From Acholeplasmataceae bacterium (GTDB taxonomy: Bacteria; Bacillota_I; Bacilli_A; Acholeplasmatales; Acholeplasmataceae), in assembly GCA_018400755.1 (NCBI GenBank), contig JAGYLU010000001.1, forward strand, positions 62,001 through 126,000: a stretch of DNA of 64,000 bases. The letters run 5' to 3'. Position numbers and translations under genes: made by a program. Position 1 is the stretch's first letter; every line of letters begins with the position of its first letter. The notes below the pieces were generated by a model, which was not told the DNA's origin, made no database searches, and saw only the letters and a program-made list of their open reading frames with translations. Shown one piece after another: positions 30,768 through 39,078 of this stretch.

Positions 30768-31039
30768 CATGTGTGTGTGATATGACGGAGTCTCGAGAAA
30801 CCAACATCAGAAATGATGGATAGCCCGTCGTTTGCTTATCCCTTGTATCTGTATCCTCATACGACATCAATACCCACAAAAATCATCACCAAGACTCAGA
30901 ATCCCGACAAGGTCATCTCACAAGACGTCAAGGGAATGGAAAAAACCAAAAAACCGGATCCCATATCACATAGTGACTTGATAGGTCATTGGATGAATCA
31001 ATTGATCAAAATGATATGAGATGTCTGACCTTGGAATCA

Positions 31040-32620
31040 TCAAACCTCTTCTGGTGTTCTTGCCAATCGGAACCCATATCCATCATGTACCAAAATGGGA
31101 AGAACATTGCTGATGAGCCCTGATTGCATGTAAAGCAAACTGACCCCAAACGCGCCCCCACGTACAATCCGATACGTCCCTTCATAGGATGGATACCAAT
31201 CAAAGCAGAACTCCCAGACGTTTCCAGCCATATCATAAAGACCAAGTGCATTGGCAAGTTTGGTTCCGACATCCTGAGTCTTCTTGAGATCATCAGGATA
31301 ATCCGGACTTTCATCAAACCATCCGACAAGACTCAATTTGGCAACATCACTCCAGCTGTCCACGCTACCGCTGGCATCAGAGCCTGCTGTCCAGTGGCGT
31401 CCCTCTATCGCAACGGATGCGTCATTTCCTTCATTTAGCCACCTGGCTGCCATTTCCCATTCATTGCTGGTCGGAAGCCGGTAACCGTTGTGTGCGGTCT
31501 GGAGGATAGCGTCTGCTGTTTTTGCTTGATCAATTGCTCTTATGATATCATTCGTGGTACGGTAAACCGGTTCAAGACCGGCCATTTCAGAAAGAGCGTT
31601 TGTCCATATGATGGCATCATACCAAGAGATGGATGTTACCGGTTCATGCTTCTTGGCGGTTGGGGTTGCACCTTCAATGCCGGTACTTCCTTCTTTGCCT
31701 AACCGACCAAAGACATAGCCATTGGCCTCAGCCCACACCCTGACCTTATACCAGAGTTCATAGGTGGTCTCGGTCGTCGCCATCATAAATCCTCCGCTGA
31801 CTTGCGCGGAACCGCTGTCATCGATCTCTGTTGGGATGGTGTATGTGACCCCTGCTTCACCGACAGCAACTTCTGAAAACAAGTCATCTAGTGACTCTGA
31901 CGTATATCTGGCCTGAAGATAGACGTCATGCGCGGGCATGGTCTCAGGCAGAGGTTCCCAACCATCAAAGGAGAATCCCTCAATCACAGCAGGCAATACC
32001 GTCATATGCGAAGACAACTCAACGCCATAGTCATACGTGGTTCTTTGAACTTCGGTGATACCATCTTGTTCTAAATAGACCAACTGATAGGATTCGATTT
32101 GCCAGAAGGCATAAAGAACGACATTTGATGTCACCACATCGGCATCAAAATCCCATGGTGTTGTAAACGTTTCGCCCCCATCATCGCTTAAATACCATCC
32201 CAGAAGGGTATGACCGGTATGACCAATCTCGATCGCTGTCACCTTTTGATTGTCGTTTGCGCTGACCTCGATGGGATCATCCCCATTGTTGGGTTCGAAA
32301 ATGACCAGATAGGTCACCTGAACAGGTGCCTCTTCCCATTTCGCATAAAGGGTCTGATTCGCGGTTATCGGCTCAATCAGAAAGACGCTCGGATCGAATG
32401 GTTGTGTCAAATCGGAGTCCTGATACCAATCGACAAAGACGTAGCCTTCACGGGATGGGTCATCGGGCAAGGTGATGATGGTTTTTCCATCAAATGTGAT
32501 GGATGGCACCTCAGTGCCTCCATTTGATTCGAATCGGATCAAGATGTTCCCCTGATCCACACAAGCGGATGTGAGAACCATCAATAAGATGATCATACCG
32601 GCAGTCCATGTTCGTTTCAT
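31040..32620 (-). CDS. Lipoprotein with InlB B-repeats and a formylglycine-generating-enzyme-like domain
   Basis: MKRTWTAGMIILLMVLTSAC is a lipoprotein signal (lipobox TSAC). Residues ~25-240 hold three InlB B-type (Flg_new) repeats, each ending in the G-W-Y/F ... LYAKW/LYAFW pattern. The C-terminal ~260 residues are an FGE-sulfatase/SUMF1 fold: GGFMMATTETTYELWYKV, GYRLPTSNEWEMAARW, LYDMAGNVWEFCFDWY and RIVRGGAFG. I do not see the paired catalytic cysteines of true FGE, so it is more likely a binding relative. ATG 32620 follows AAGGAG; the frame is open 16 codons upstream. Surface-exposed; partner unknown. Confidence 0.85.
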   Translation of the reverse strand: MKRTWTAGMIILLMVLTSACVDQGNILIRFESNGGTEVPSITFDGKTIITLPDDPSREGYVFVDWYQDSDLTQPFDPSVFLIEPITANQTLYAKWEEAPVQVTYLVIFEPNNGDDPIEVSANDNQKVTAIEIGHTGHTLLGWYLSDDGGETFTTPWDFDADVVTSNVVLYAFWQIESYQLVYLEQDGITEVQRTTYDYGVELSSHMTVLPAVIEGFSFDGWEPLPETMPAHDVYLQARYTSESLDDLFSEVAVGEAGVTYTIPTEIDDSGSAQVSGGFMMATTETTYELWYKVRVWAEANGYVFGRLGKEGSTGIEGATPTAKKHEPVTSISWYDAIIWTNALSEMAGLEPVYRTTNDIIRAIDQAKTADAILQTAHNGYRLPTSNEWEMAARWLNEGNDASVAIEGRHWTAGSDASGSVDSWSDVAKLSLVGWFDESPDYPDDLKKTQDVGTKLANALGLYDMAGNVWEFCFDWYPSYEGTYRIVRGGAFGVSLLYMQSGLISNVLPILVHDGYGFRLARTPEEV

Positions 32621-32689
32621 GTCATTCTCCTTGTTCATGTTGTGATCCATCAATATCCAGACCATCATCCTACACTTGTCTTGACGTTT

Positions 32690-33060
32690 TTCATAGGTTC
32701 GTGATATTGACTTGATGATTGATGGTCGTTATCCTTCATTATATCCTAGGGTCATCCATTTTGTATCTCTCCATTTTGTTGAGGCTTCTCTTCGTCACTT
32801 TCTTTAGGGCAAGCACCAAGAAGACATATGGGTCTATTCACTGCTGACTTTTTTGAACAAGTGGTGAATGATTCTCCTCGAAAAGAAAAGGGACTATATC
32901 ATCCATGAGCGTCATCGAGCGCTCATCTCGTTACAGTCCCGGTTCATATCATCATGTTTGACCCGTAGGGATTCACGTTTTTTTCAGTGTCTAACAAGCT
33001 AGACTGATATATATCTTTAGTTCACAATTCATTATAGTTAAGCTGTGTGATACATTAATT
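32690..33060. other. Intergenic stretch holding one structured element
   Basis: No ORF of note. It contains the nested hairpin recorded at 32886-32940; nothing else was recognised. Confidence 0.4.
32886..32940 (-). terminator. Nested hairpin, likely terminator of the Phd/RhuM-Fic operon
   Basis: Outer stem GGGACT/AGTCCC (32890-32895 with 32935-32940) encloses a 7-bp inner stem ATGAGCG/CGCTCAT (32905-32911 with 32920-32926). Read on the minus strand it ends in TTTTCTTTT, fitting a terminator about 130 bases after the RhuM-Fic gene. The two-tiered shape is unusual for a simple terminator. Confidence 0.45.
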
Positions 33061-33073
33061 TTTGGCAACTTTG

Positions 33074-34080
33074 CTAATTATTTTGATTGATTAAGTTTAT
33101 GATAACCTTTACTATGGTATCTTTTTCGTTCGGATGAGATAAAGCAATCCTCTAAAGTACTTTGATTGCGACCAATGCATTATCATCAAGCATTCTTGAG
33201 CCGTTTTTGTAAAAAATGCCATAAATATCTAAAAACCATAAGAAGATCGATGCGGCAATCCCTTGTTTCCATCATAAAAAGCATGGTCTTTCACAGCCAA
33301 AATATAGAAGATTAGCAGCTTTTCTTCAATGGATGGATAAACTTCTTCACCAAAGGCAGTTTGATAAATCGCATTCAGTGCGCCATGAAATGAATGGTCT
33401 TTCTCTTTACCAAACCATTGTGTTTTCCGTAATCAGGTAATCCTTTTATTTCTTTGATTGCATCTTCATATTCCAGTTTTATTTTCTTATCGTCTTTTGT
33501 AATATTTATAATGGTTAGTGATTGATGATCATACTTATCTAAAGTTTCAAGTGCATAAGCATATTTAGAAGTGATTTGAAGCAAACTCTTTGATTCTTCG
33601 GCTTCAAGTTCTTTTCGCTCAATTAAATCAGCAATCAATTTGACTGAGTTAGTGAATGCCTTATAGTATTCTTTATGTTTGATGAGTCTTTCTTTATCTA
33701 CTAAATAGCCTTTGTAAATAAATTCTTTAAAAATTTGATTTGCCCATTTTCTAAAAATAATACCGCGTTTCGACTTCACTCTGTAACCTACAGATATTGC
33801 AACATCAAGATTATAGAGATTAGTCTTGTACTTTTTTCCATCAGATGCAGTTACCGAGGATTTCTCGGTTTACTGAACTTGCAATGGAGTTCTTCTTCCT
33901 TAAATATTTCTTATATGCAAGCCAATATTATCTGTCGTCACATCAAAAGTTCACCCATTTGCTTTTGAGTTAACCATACAGTATCTCTTTCATGATCAAT
34001 TGTGACGTCTATTTCAAGCCGCCATCTCTAAATGCGATTACATGACTTGCTTTGTTGGATGATTCATTTTCATTTTCCAT
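33074..34080 (-). pseudogene. RhuM-family / Fic-Doc fusion toxin, frameshifted
   Basis: N-terminal RhuM-like DNA-binding region: DTVWLTQKQMGELF and NIGLHIRNIFKEEEL. The RhuM core GYRVKSKRGIIFRKWANQIFKEFIYKGY starts the intact 134-codon stretch (33779-33375), followed by ALETLDKYDHQSL. The C-terminal Fic/Doc domain reads HSFHGALNAIYQT, then VKDHAFYDGNKG, which corresponds to the HxFxDGNKR motif; the exact terminal residues are obscured by a frame change. Such proteins behave as Doc-like toxins or filamentation factors. The Phd gene overlaps upstream, forming a toxin-antitoxin pair. At least four indels. Confidence 0.7.
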
Positions 34081-34331
34081 ATTTTAACTTTCATTTCATT
34101 TAAAAGCATCATGTCATCATTCTTCTGACTAGAATGATTTTCGTCTTCAAGTGAATCATTGATTTGTCCAATTGTCTGTTTTTAGCAAATTCTCTCTCAT
34201 AGACTTCCAAACTCATGATCACCATTGACCCATATCCATTTTTAGTAACAAAAACTGGTTCATTGGTTTCTTCCACATACTTGAAATGGATGCTGTGTTC
34301 TTTAGTTCTCTTATTGGTATGATTTTGGCAT
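34070..34331 (-). pseudogene. Phd/YefM-type antitoxin, frameshifted
   Basis: ATG 34331 with AAGGAG nine bases upstream; the frame is lost at once (ATGCCAAAATC where one more base gives MAKIIPIRELKNTASIS). EETNEPVFVTKNGYGSMVIMSLEVYERE is the Phd/YefM core, and LLNEMK(V/L)KYGK is a typical end. About 87 residues. The stop would overlap the RhuM-Fic start by about ten bases. A TGGTAT direct repeat near 34340-34365 may be its operator. Phd proteins bind and inactivate Doc-type toxins and repress the operon. Confidence 0.65.
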
Positions 34332-34374
34332 GATCAATATCTCCTTTTTATACCATAATGATACCAATTTTTTT

Positions 34375-34530
34375 AAAATCCTCATTTTATGCGATCTCTT
34401 TCCATCTTCAAAAGCATCTGCATTCATAGAATCAATTTCTTCTATGGCGACACCCTTGCAACCGAAAAGCGATGTGATTGTCAGTAGCTTTTAAGAAGGC
34501 TCTCAACCATGTCAGAAGTATCCGTGTTGA
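34375..34530 (-). other. Fragment of an unrecognised gene end
   Basis: The minus strand reads GCKGVAIEEIDSMNADAFEDGK and nearby pieces in other frames between the GGDEF gene and the Phd promoter. No family recognised; probably a broken remnant. Confidence 0.25.
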
Positions 34531-34540
34531 ATCAGATCGA

Positions 34541-35515
34541 TCAATGGTCTTTTGAAGCCCTTTTATGGACATACATCAATTGATCGGCCTTTCTGATCGC
34601 TTCAGAGACATCATGGTCCTGATTCATCTTGCTGTCAACGACTTCGATCATGCCATAGGCCAAGCTCGCGATGGTTGATTGCTTTGAGAATTCGTCATTG
34701 ATGCGTTTCATCAGTGCCTCAGTTCCATCGACACCCATATCGCTCAATACCAAAATGAACTCATCTCCACCATGACGGAAAACGATGCCCTGATCGCCAA
34801 TCAGGGTTTTGGCAATCCGGACAAACAAGATGAGTAGCCGATCTCCGGCATCATGACCAAGTCGGTCATTGATTGCTTTGAAGTGATTGAAATCAATCAT
34901 GACATACGTCCTGATGATCTCTTGTTGGGAAGGGAGAACGGTCTCCCGCATATAGTCATAGAAGTATCTTCTGTTATAACATCCCGTCAGTGCGTCTTCG
35001 ATGGCCATCTGCCTGAGCAACGTGTTGAAGTTCATGAGCTCAGCGTTCTGCTTCTCAATGATCCGTTTCGAGTTCAAGAGCTCATTATTGAGTTTGGTCA
35101 TTTTGTTATAGACTTCAAAATCATTGTTCTGATGTGTTTTATACATCTTTCTGAGCTCATTGACCTGTTGGCTGTTGATGGTCATCATTCTCTTCAGGAC
35201 TTCCTGGTCGTCATATCGATCGAACAACACAATCAGGACATAAGTCACGCCATCTTGATATCCGTTGAAGAAACAGGGATAGCGCACACCTTCATGTGTC
35301 AATGCCATATTGAAATTGAGTGACATATGGTTCTCTTTGAGCTCTTCACAGAACGCCCTGTAGCGAACCACATCTCGATCATCCATGATCAGCGTCACCG
35401 GTTGACCAATCATCGGCTCGAACTTGGAGTCATTTGGTATCACTGTCCTGATCAGATCGTCACTGTCGATGATCATCAGGAAGTCACGATGAGGACATGT
35501 CCGACACTCAGACAT
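34541..35515 (-). CDS. Diguanylate cyclase with N-terminal PAS-like sensor
   Basis: Makes cyclic di-GMP from two GTP. Residues ~1-105 resemble a PAS domain that starts with Cys-rich SECRTCPHRDFL. A coiled coil (~115-155, NNELLNSKRIIEKQNAEL) leads to the GGDEF domain: DALTGCYNRRYF, YVMIDFNHFKAINDRLGHDAGD, and HGGDEFIL with the active GGDEF intact. The inhibitory RxxD site is absent (IGDQ at that position), so product feedback is not expected. ATG 35515 overlaps the stop of the B12-domain gene; GTG 35524 is the alternative. Translational coupling suggests the B12 protein and cyclase work together. Confidence 0.88.
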   Translation of the reverse strand: MSECRTCPHRDFLMIIDSDDLIRTVIPNDSKFEPMIGQPVTLIMDDRDVVRYRAFCEELKENHMSLNFNMALTHEGVRYPCFFNGYQDGVTYVLIVLFDRYDDQEVLKRMMTINSQQVNELRKMYKTHQNNDFEVYNKMTKLNNELLNSKRIIEKQNAELMNFNTLLRQMAIEDALTGCYNRRYFYDYMRETVLPSQQEIIRTYVMIDFNHFKAINDRLGHDAGDRLLILFVRIAKTLIGDQGIVFRHGGDEFILVLSDMGVDGTEALMKRINDEFSKQSTIASLAYGMIEVVDSKMNQDHDVSEAIRKADQLMYVHKRASKDH

Positions 35516-36536
35516 CAGACTCACCTACCAATAGACGGGCCATCAAGACCGCCTGCTCAGCATCCGCTGCGTATGCGTCAGCGTTGATCCGTTGCCATAG
35601 ATCAGGTGTGTCGTTGAAGACTTTACCACCGACCATGATCTTGATGGTTTTCAAGTCAGGGTGTTCTTTGACCGTTTCGATCAACGTCCGGACCTCAATC
35701 AGATGCTGTGATGTGGTTGCGGATATGGCCAGCAGATCACTCGGATGGCTGAGTAGGTGTTCAACCACCATCTCAATGGGGAGGTTCGAGCCCAAAAAGA
35801 CCGAGTCCCAACCCGACATCTCAAAAAAGTCCGCAACCATTCTCATTCCAATCTCATGAAGCTCCTCACCAGCACAGACAGCTGTCACCGAATAAGGTGA
35901 TCGCTTTTTGTTTTGAAACAACAAAGGATATAATTTGCCTATGATGTGCTGAATCGCGGCGGTGATGTAGTGCTCTTTGGCCACCGATATCTGTCTTTGA
36001 TGCCATAATTCACCAACCGTATAAAGGGTTGGTTGAAGGATTGAAAGATAGACATCCTTGAGGGTTGTCCCTTCATTGATTTTCTGATTGACATATTGAT
36101 AAGCCTGATCGCTTTCCATGTTCATCAGAAGTTCAAGAAACCGGTTAGGAGAGGGATCAACAGGTGTTGTTGTCAAGTATGCTTGCTTAAATGCATCGAC
36201 ACCTGAGACAAAGATGTCATGTCCTCTCTCGGAGATCTCTTTCTCAACATGTGTGGTCAATACGGATTCAAAGATATCGAAGTGCCGTCTCATCGCATCC
36301 AGATTGAATCTCAAGTGGCATGCGAGACCCCCAAACCACTTCATGTACTGATCAAAGATCATTGGCTCTTTGACCTCGATCGCAATCCTTAGAAACTTCA
36401 GGGTGTATGTCACATCCATCAGATATTTATCTTTGATGCCGGTCAGTGTTGGTTCCTGTCTAGAATCAATGTCATAGATCATTGTTGCCAAACGTTCGAA
36501 ATGATTCATCAAAATACGGTCGTCTCGCCCTGCCAT
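35508..36536 (-). CDS. Cobalamin-binding photosensor-like protein (CarH-type B12 module)
   Basis: 342 residues. Residues ~130-210 form the four-helix B12-binding-2 domain; ~215-340 the Rossmann B12-binding domain. W178-H179-x8-E188-H189 fits the W-x9-EH signature of light-responsive CarH proteins, where the Trp caps adenosylcobalamin. E225-L-H227-x2-G230 fits the ExHxxG motif carrying the lower axial His ligand. CarH has an N-terminal MerR helix-turn-helix; here the first ~125 residues are instead an unrecognised helical domain, so direct DNA binding is not evident. Located between an alpha-toroid gene and a GGDEF gene with 17-base gap or overlap. Light/B12 control of c-di-GMP is inferred. 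Confidence 0.82.
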   Translation of the reverse strand: MAGRDDRILMNHFERLATMIYDIDSRQEPTLTGIKDKYLMDVTYTLKFLRIAIEVKEPMIFDQYMKWFGGLACHLRFNLDAMRRHFDIFESVLTTHVEKEISERGHDIFVSGVDAFKQAYLTTTPVDPSPNRFLELLMNMESDQAYQYVNQKINEGTTLKDVYLSILQPTLYTVGELWHQRQISVAKEHYITAAIQHIIGKLYPLLFQNKKRSPYSVTAVCAGEELHEIGMRMVADFFEMSGWDSVFLGSNLPIEMVVEHLLSHPSDLLAISATTSQHLIEVRTLIETVKEHPDLKTIKIMVGGKVFNDTPDLWQRINADAYAADAEQAVLMARLLVGESDV

Positions 36537-36553
36537 GCTTGATCACCCTTTCT

Positions 36554-37468
36554 TCACTCGATGAGTGATTCATCAATCATTGAATCGTATAGAGATTGAT
36601 CATACGTCTTAAGAACAATCAGTCCATTCAGCGTATTCATCCGTCTGATGTCCATTGGATCCAACACAAAGTGATGTCTTCCCGTGTGGGTTGGTCCTTT
36701 GGGCAGTCTGCCATCTTTGAAACGCTTCTTCAAAAGATCCATCGCCTCATCCATTCGGTTGTCATAAGGCACTTTCGCTTTGGCAAAATAGACGAGTGCC
36801 CTGAGCACATCATATTTCCATCTTGTCGGGTAATGAAACTTGTCAATATAGGAAAACATCAACGCATTGTCCCGCTCTCGTCTCATCAAGTGCTTTTGAA
36901 GGAGAAATGCCTGAGCCTCACGTTCAATCTTGATCCGTCTCTCATGATCGTGGTCATTATCACTTTGTCCAAGCGCAGATAGCCCTTCCAACACCGTCAA
37001 GGTCGTATGGACTGAACTGCTTTTGACCTCTTTGAACGTGTATTCACAATTGAACCCACCATCAGGAAGTTGCGAAGACATCAACCTTTCTGCAAGCGAT
37101 GAGATCGTCACCTGATCCGCTTTGGCATGCACACACATGCTCAAGAGCATACCGACCACGCACAGGTCATCCTCTTTCCATAAAGATGCATGCCACATCC
37201 GTTCAAGCAAGGTCTTGAGACCTTCCTGATAGATCTGATGATCAGCGTTCACTTCCAAAATGGTCAGTTCCCGCATCGTGTAAAATGTTGAGATCCATTT
37301 GGGGCTATAGATGCCCTTGCCCCACTCTTTTTTCTCATGGTCAAAGAGATCAAGATACGTCTTGATCCAACCCTCATGAAGCACCTTAGAATCCTGATCC
37401 AACAGATACTTCATCGCCAACCTTTTGATGGCGGGATCCCCTGCCATCAACCATGTCAATGTCTCCAT
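36554..37468 (-). CDS. Alpha-toroid (terpene cyclase/prenyltransferase-fold) protein
   Basis: 304 residues predicted all helical with repeating pairs of helices. QLPDGGFNCEY resembles the QW-type/prenyltransferase repeats (QxxDGGWxCE), and SSSVHTTLTVLEGLSAL and RHHFVLDPMDIRRMNTLNGLIVL are family-like. No DxDD or DDxD catalytic motif of squalene cyclases was seen, so catalysis is doubtful. Proteins of this shape are common in Firmicutes with unknown roles. First gene of the operon with the B12 and GGDEF genes; AAAGGACC precedes the ATG. Confidence 0.7.
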   Translation of the reverse strand: METLTWLMAGDPAIKRLAMKYLLDQDSKVLHEGWIKTYLDLFDHEKKEWGKGIYSPKWISTFYTMRELTILEVNADHQIYQEGLKTLLERMWHASLWKEDDLCVVGMLLSMCVHAKADQVTISSLAERLMSSQLPDGGFNCEYTFKEVKSSSVHTTLTVLEGLSALGQSDNDHDHERRIKIEREAQAFLLQKHLMRRERDNALMFSYIDKFHYPTRWKYDVLRALVYFAKAKVPYDNRMDEAMDLLKKRFKDGRLPKGPTHTGRHHFVLDPMDIRRMNTLNGLIVLKTYDQSLYDSMIDESLIE

Positions 37469-37904
37469 ATCAAATGGTCCTTTCTATAGATCTGCCTATA
37501 CCCAATCGTCTAAATCCTCTATGACTTATAGAACCGTAAGAAGCGATTGAGATGGTGTTGACATCATAAAAGCATGGACATTCCTAAAGATAAATCATTC
37601 ATCAAACGCCTATATCAATTTCATCAATCAGATGTCAAAAATCATTCCATTATAAATGTAAAGAATTAATCATCAACCCGTTATGTCCAATTTGAACTGC
37701 CAGATGAATACTCACACATGGTTGGCTTCATTATACAACATATCACTTGTCTAGGTAACCATTGGTGTGTCATCATCATACCAAAGAGTCTTGATGATCG
37801 TATTCCTTCGTTCTGTGATGGTGATTTTAGCTTAAAGAAGACCCTTTGAGCTCAAAAATCTATGTTGAATCATTAAAATGAATTGACGGAATCGCTTCAT
37901 TAAT

Positions 37905-37947
37905 AACCATTTTGATGAGTATATCACAAAAACTCATCAAAATGGTT
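37905..37947. repeat. 16-bp inverted repeat, candidate operator of the sugar locus
   Basis: AACCATTTTGATGAGT (37905-37920) and its exact reverse complement (37932-37947) flank 11 bases. A near copy of the left arm and following bases recurs at the promoter (38113-38135). No T-run follows, arguing for an operator rather than a terminator. Confidence 0.65.
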
Positions 37948-38112
37948 TTGTCTGGATTGAGCATATTGCACAAATACACTAAAACGCCCAATGAAAGGGT
38001 TATCATTTCAATTGATTAGATATTTCAGACCTGAACTATGGTGATTCTTTATTTCTATTTCTATGAAATCATCAACATATTAGCCTAATTTTCCATTAAT
38101 TTGGTTTATTAA

Positions 38113-38146
38113 ATAACCATTTTGATGAATATATCAATGATATAAT
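38113..38146 (+). promoter_or_regulatory. Sugar-locus promoter with overlapping operator repeat
   Basis: ATAACCATTTTGATGAATAT repeats the upstream arm with one change and ends just before the extended -10 TGATATAAT (38138-38146), 24 bases before the first gene. The repeat occupies the -35 position, which is otherwise poor, fitting an activator-dependent promoter such as that of an AraC protein. Confidence 0.65.
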
Positions 38147-38169
38147 AGAGGAAAGAAAGAGGCGTTGAT

Positions 38170-39078
38170 ATGATCAATCTAGTCATCGATACTGACATCG
38201 GTAACGACTGTGACGATGCCGGTGCATTGGCGATTGCCCACAATCTGGCCAATCAATCAATGTGCGATATTCTGGCATTCACGAGCAATACATCACGTCG
38301 AGACGGTGCCCAGGCCATTCAAATCATCAATCATCATTATCATCGGACAGTGCCAGTTGGAATGACCAACCGTACGTCGTTTTTAGCTGAGGAACACGGT
38401 TACGGGGCATACTCCCGAGGTTTGGTCAGCGCATATGGACATTACCTGAACGGACAACCCATTGAAGATGCGGTCACGTTGTTGCGCCGAACCCTTGTGG
38501 CTTCACCCACAAAAGTTCGGATTGTCTGTATTGGTCCTCTCAATAACATCGCTGACTTGATGCGGTCTGAAGCGTGTCTCGAGTCTCATCTCAACGGACG
38601 TGAACTGATCAAAGAGAAAATGGAGTCTTTCGTCATCATGAGTGGGGAATTTCAGAAAAACCGCACTTTTGTCGTTGACGGACACCCAATGACTGCCGAA
38701 TGGAATATCATCCAGGATTTGTCTTCAGCACGGTATGTAATCAGTCATTTGGACATCCCAGCTGTCTTCATTCCTTATTCTGTCGGTCTGATTGAAACCG
38801 GACAATCCTTGTTTGATACACCCAATTACGATTCCCCCATCAAGTTATCCTATCAGATCCATAGCAATGGTCCGAGATACAGTTGGGACCCTATCACCAT
38901 CTATTATGCGGTCATGGGCGAAAGTGAGCTGTTCAACATCAGTGCTCCCGGAATCGTCTCGATTGATCAACAAGGGATTACCTCTTTCACAGAAGATTCC
39001 AGCGGAAAACATCGCTATGTGAGGCATTTGAATCATAAACAGACTGTCATCGACATCCTCAATGGTCTCATGTTATGA
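38170..39078 (+). CDS. Inosine/uridine-preferring nucleoside hydrolase-like protein
   Basis: 302 residues. The N-terminal DTDIGNDCDDAGAL is the calcium-binding aspartate cluster of the nucleoside hydrolase family (DTDxGxDxDDA). IVCIGPLNNIADLM and FVIMSGEF match the second ligand strand, and AEWNIIQDLSSARYV the substrate region. These enzymes hydrolyse N-ribosides, but family members in glycan loci may act on other N-glycosides. First gene of the locus, 24 bases after the -10; its stop overlaps the first permease ATG. A ribokinase-like gene at 51280 could take up released ribose. Confidence 0.82.
   Translation: MINLVIDTDIGNDCDDAGALAIAHNLANQSMCDILAFTSNTSRRDGAQAIQIINHHYHRTVPVGMTNRTSFLAEEHGYGAYSRGLVSAYGHYLNGQPIEDAVTLLRRTLVASPTKVRIVCIGPLNNIADLMRSEACLESHLNGRELIKEKMESFVIMSGEFQKNRTFVVDGHPMTAEWNIIQDLSSARYVISHLDIPAVFIPYSVGLIETGQSLFDTPNYDSPIKLSYQIHSNGPRYSWDPITIYYAVMGESELFNISAPGIVSIDQQGITSFTEDSSGKHRYVRHLNHKQTVIDILNGLML

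Larger units (their letters stand above)
37480..38168. other. Divergent intergenic region with repeats and promoters
   Basis: About 690 bases without a gene between the B12/GGDEF operon and the sugar locus. It contains the repeat pair at 37905-37947 and 38113-38135 and the sugar-locus promoter. The rest (37500-37880) is AT-rich with no recognised feature. Confidence 0.6.

Noticed and set aside
37905-37947. Intrinsic terminator
   Set aside because: The stem is perfect but no T-run follows on either strand, and the arm is repeated at the promoter, which fits an operator better.
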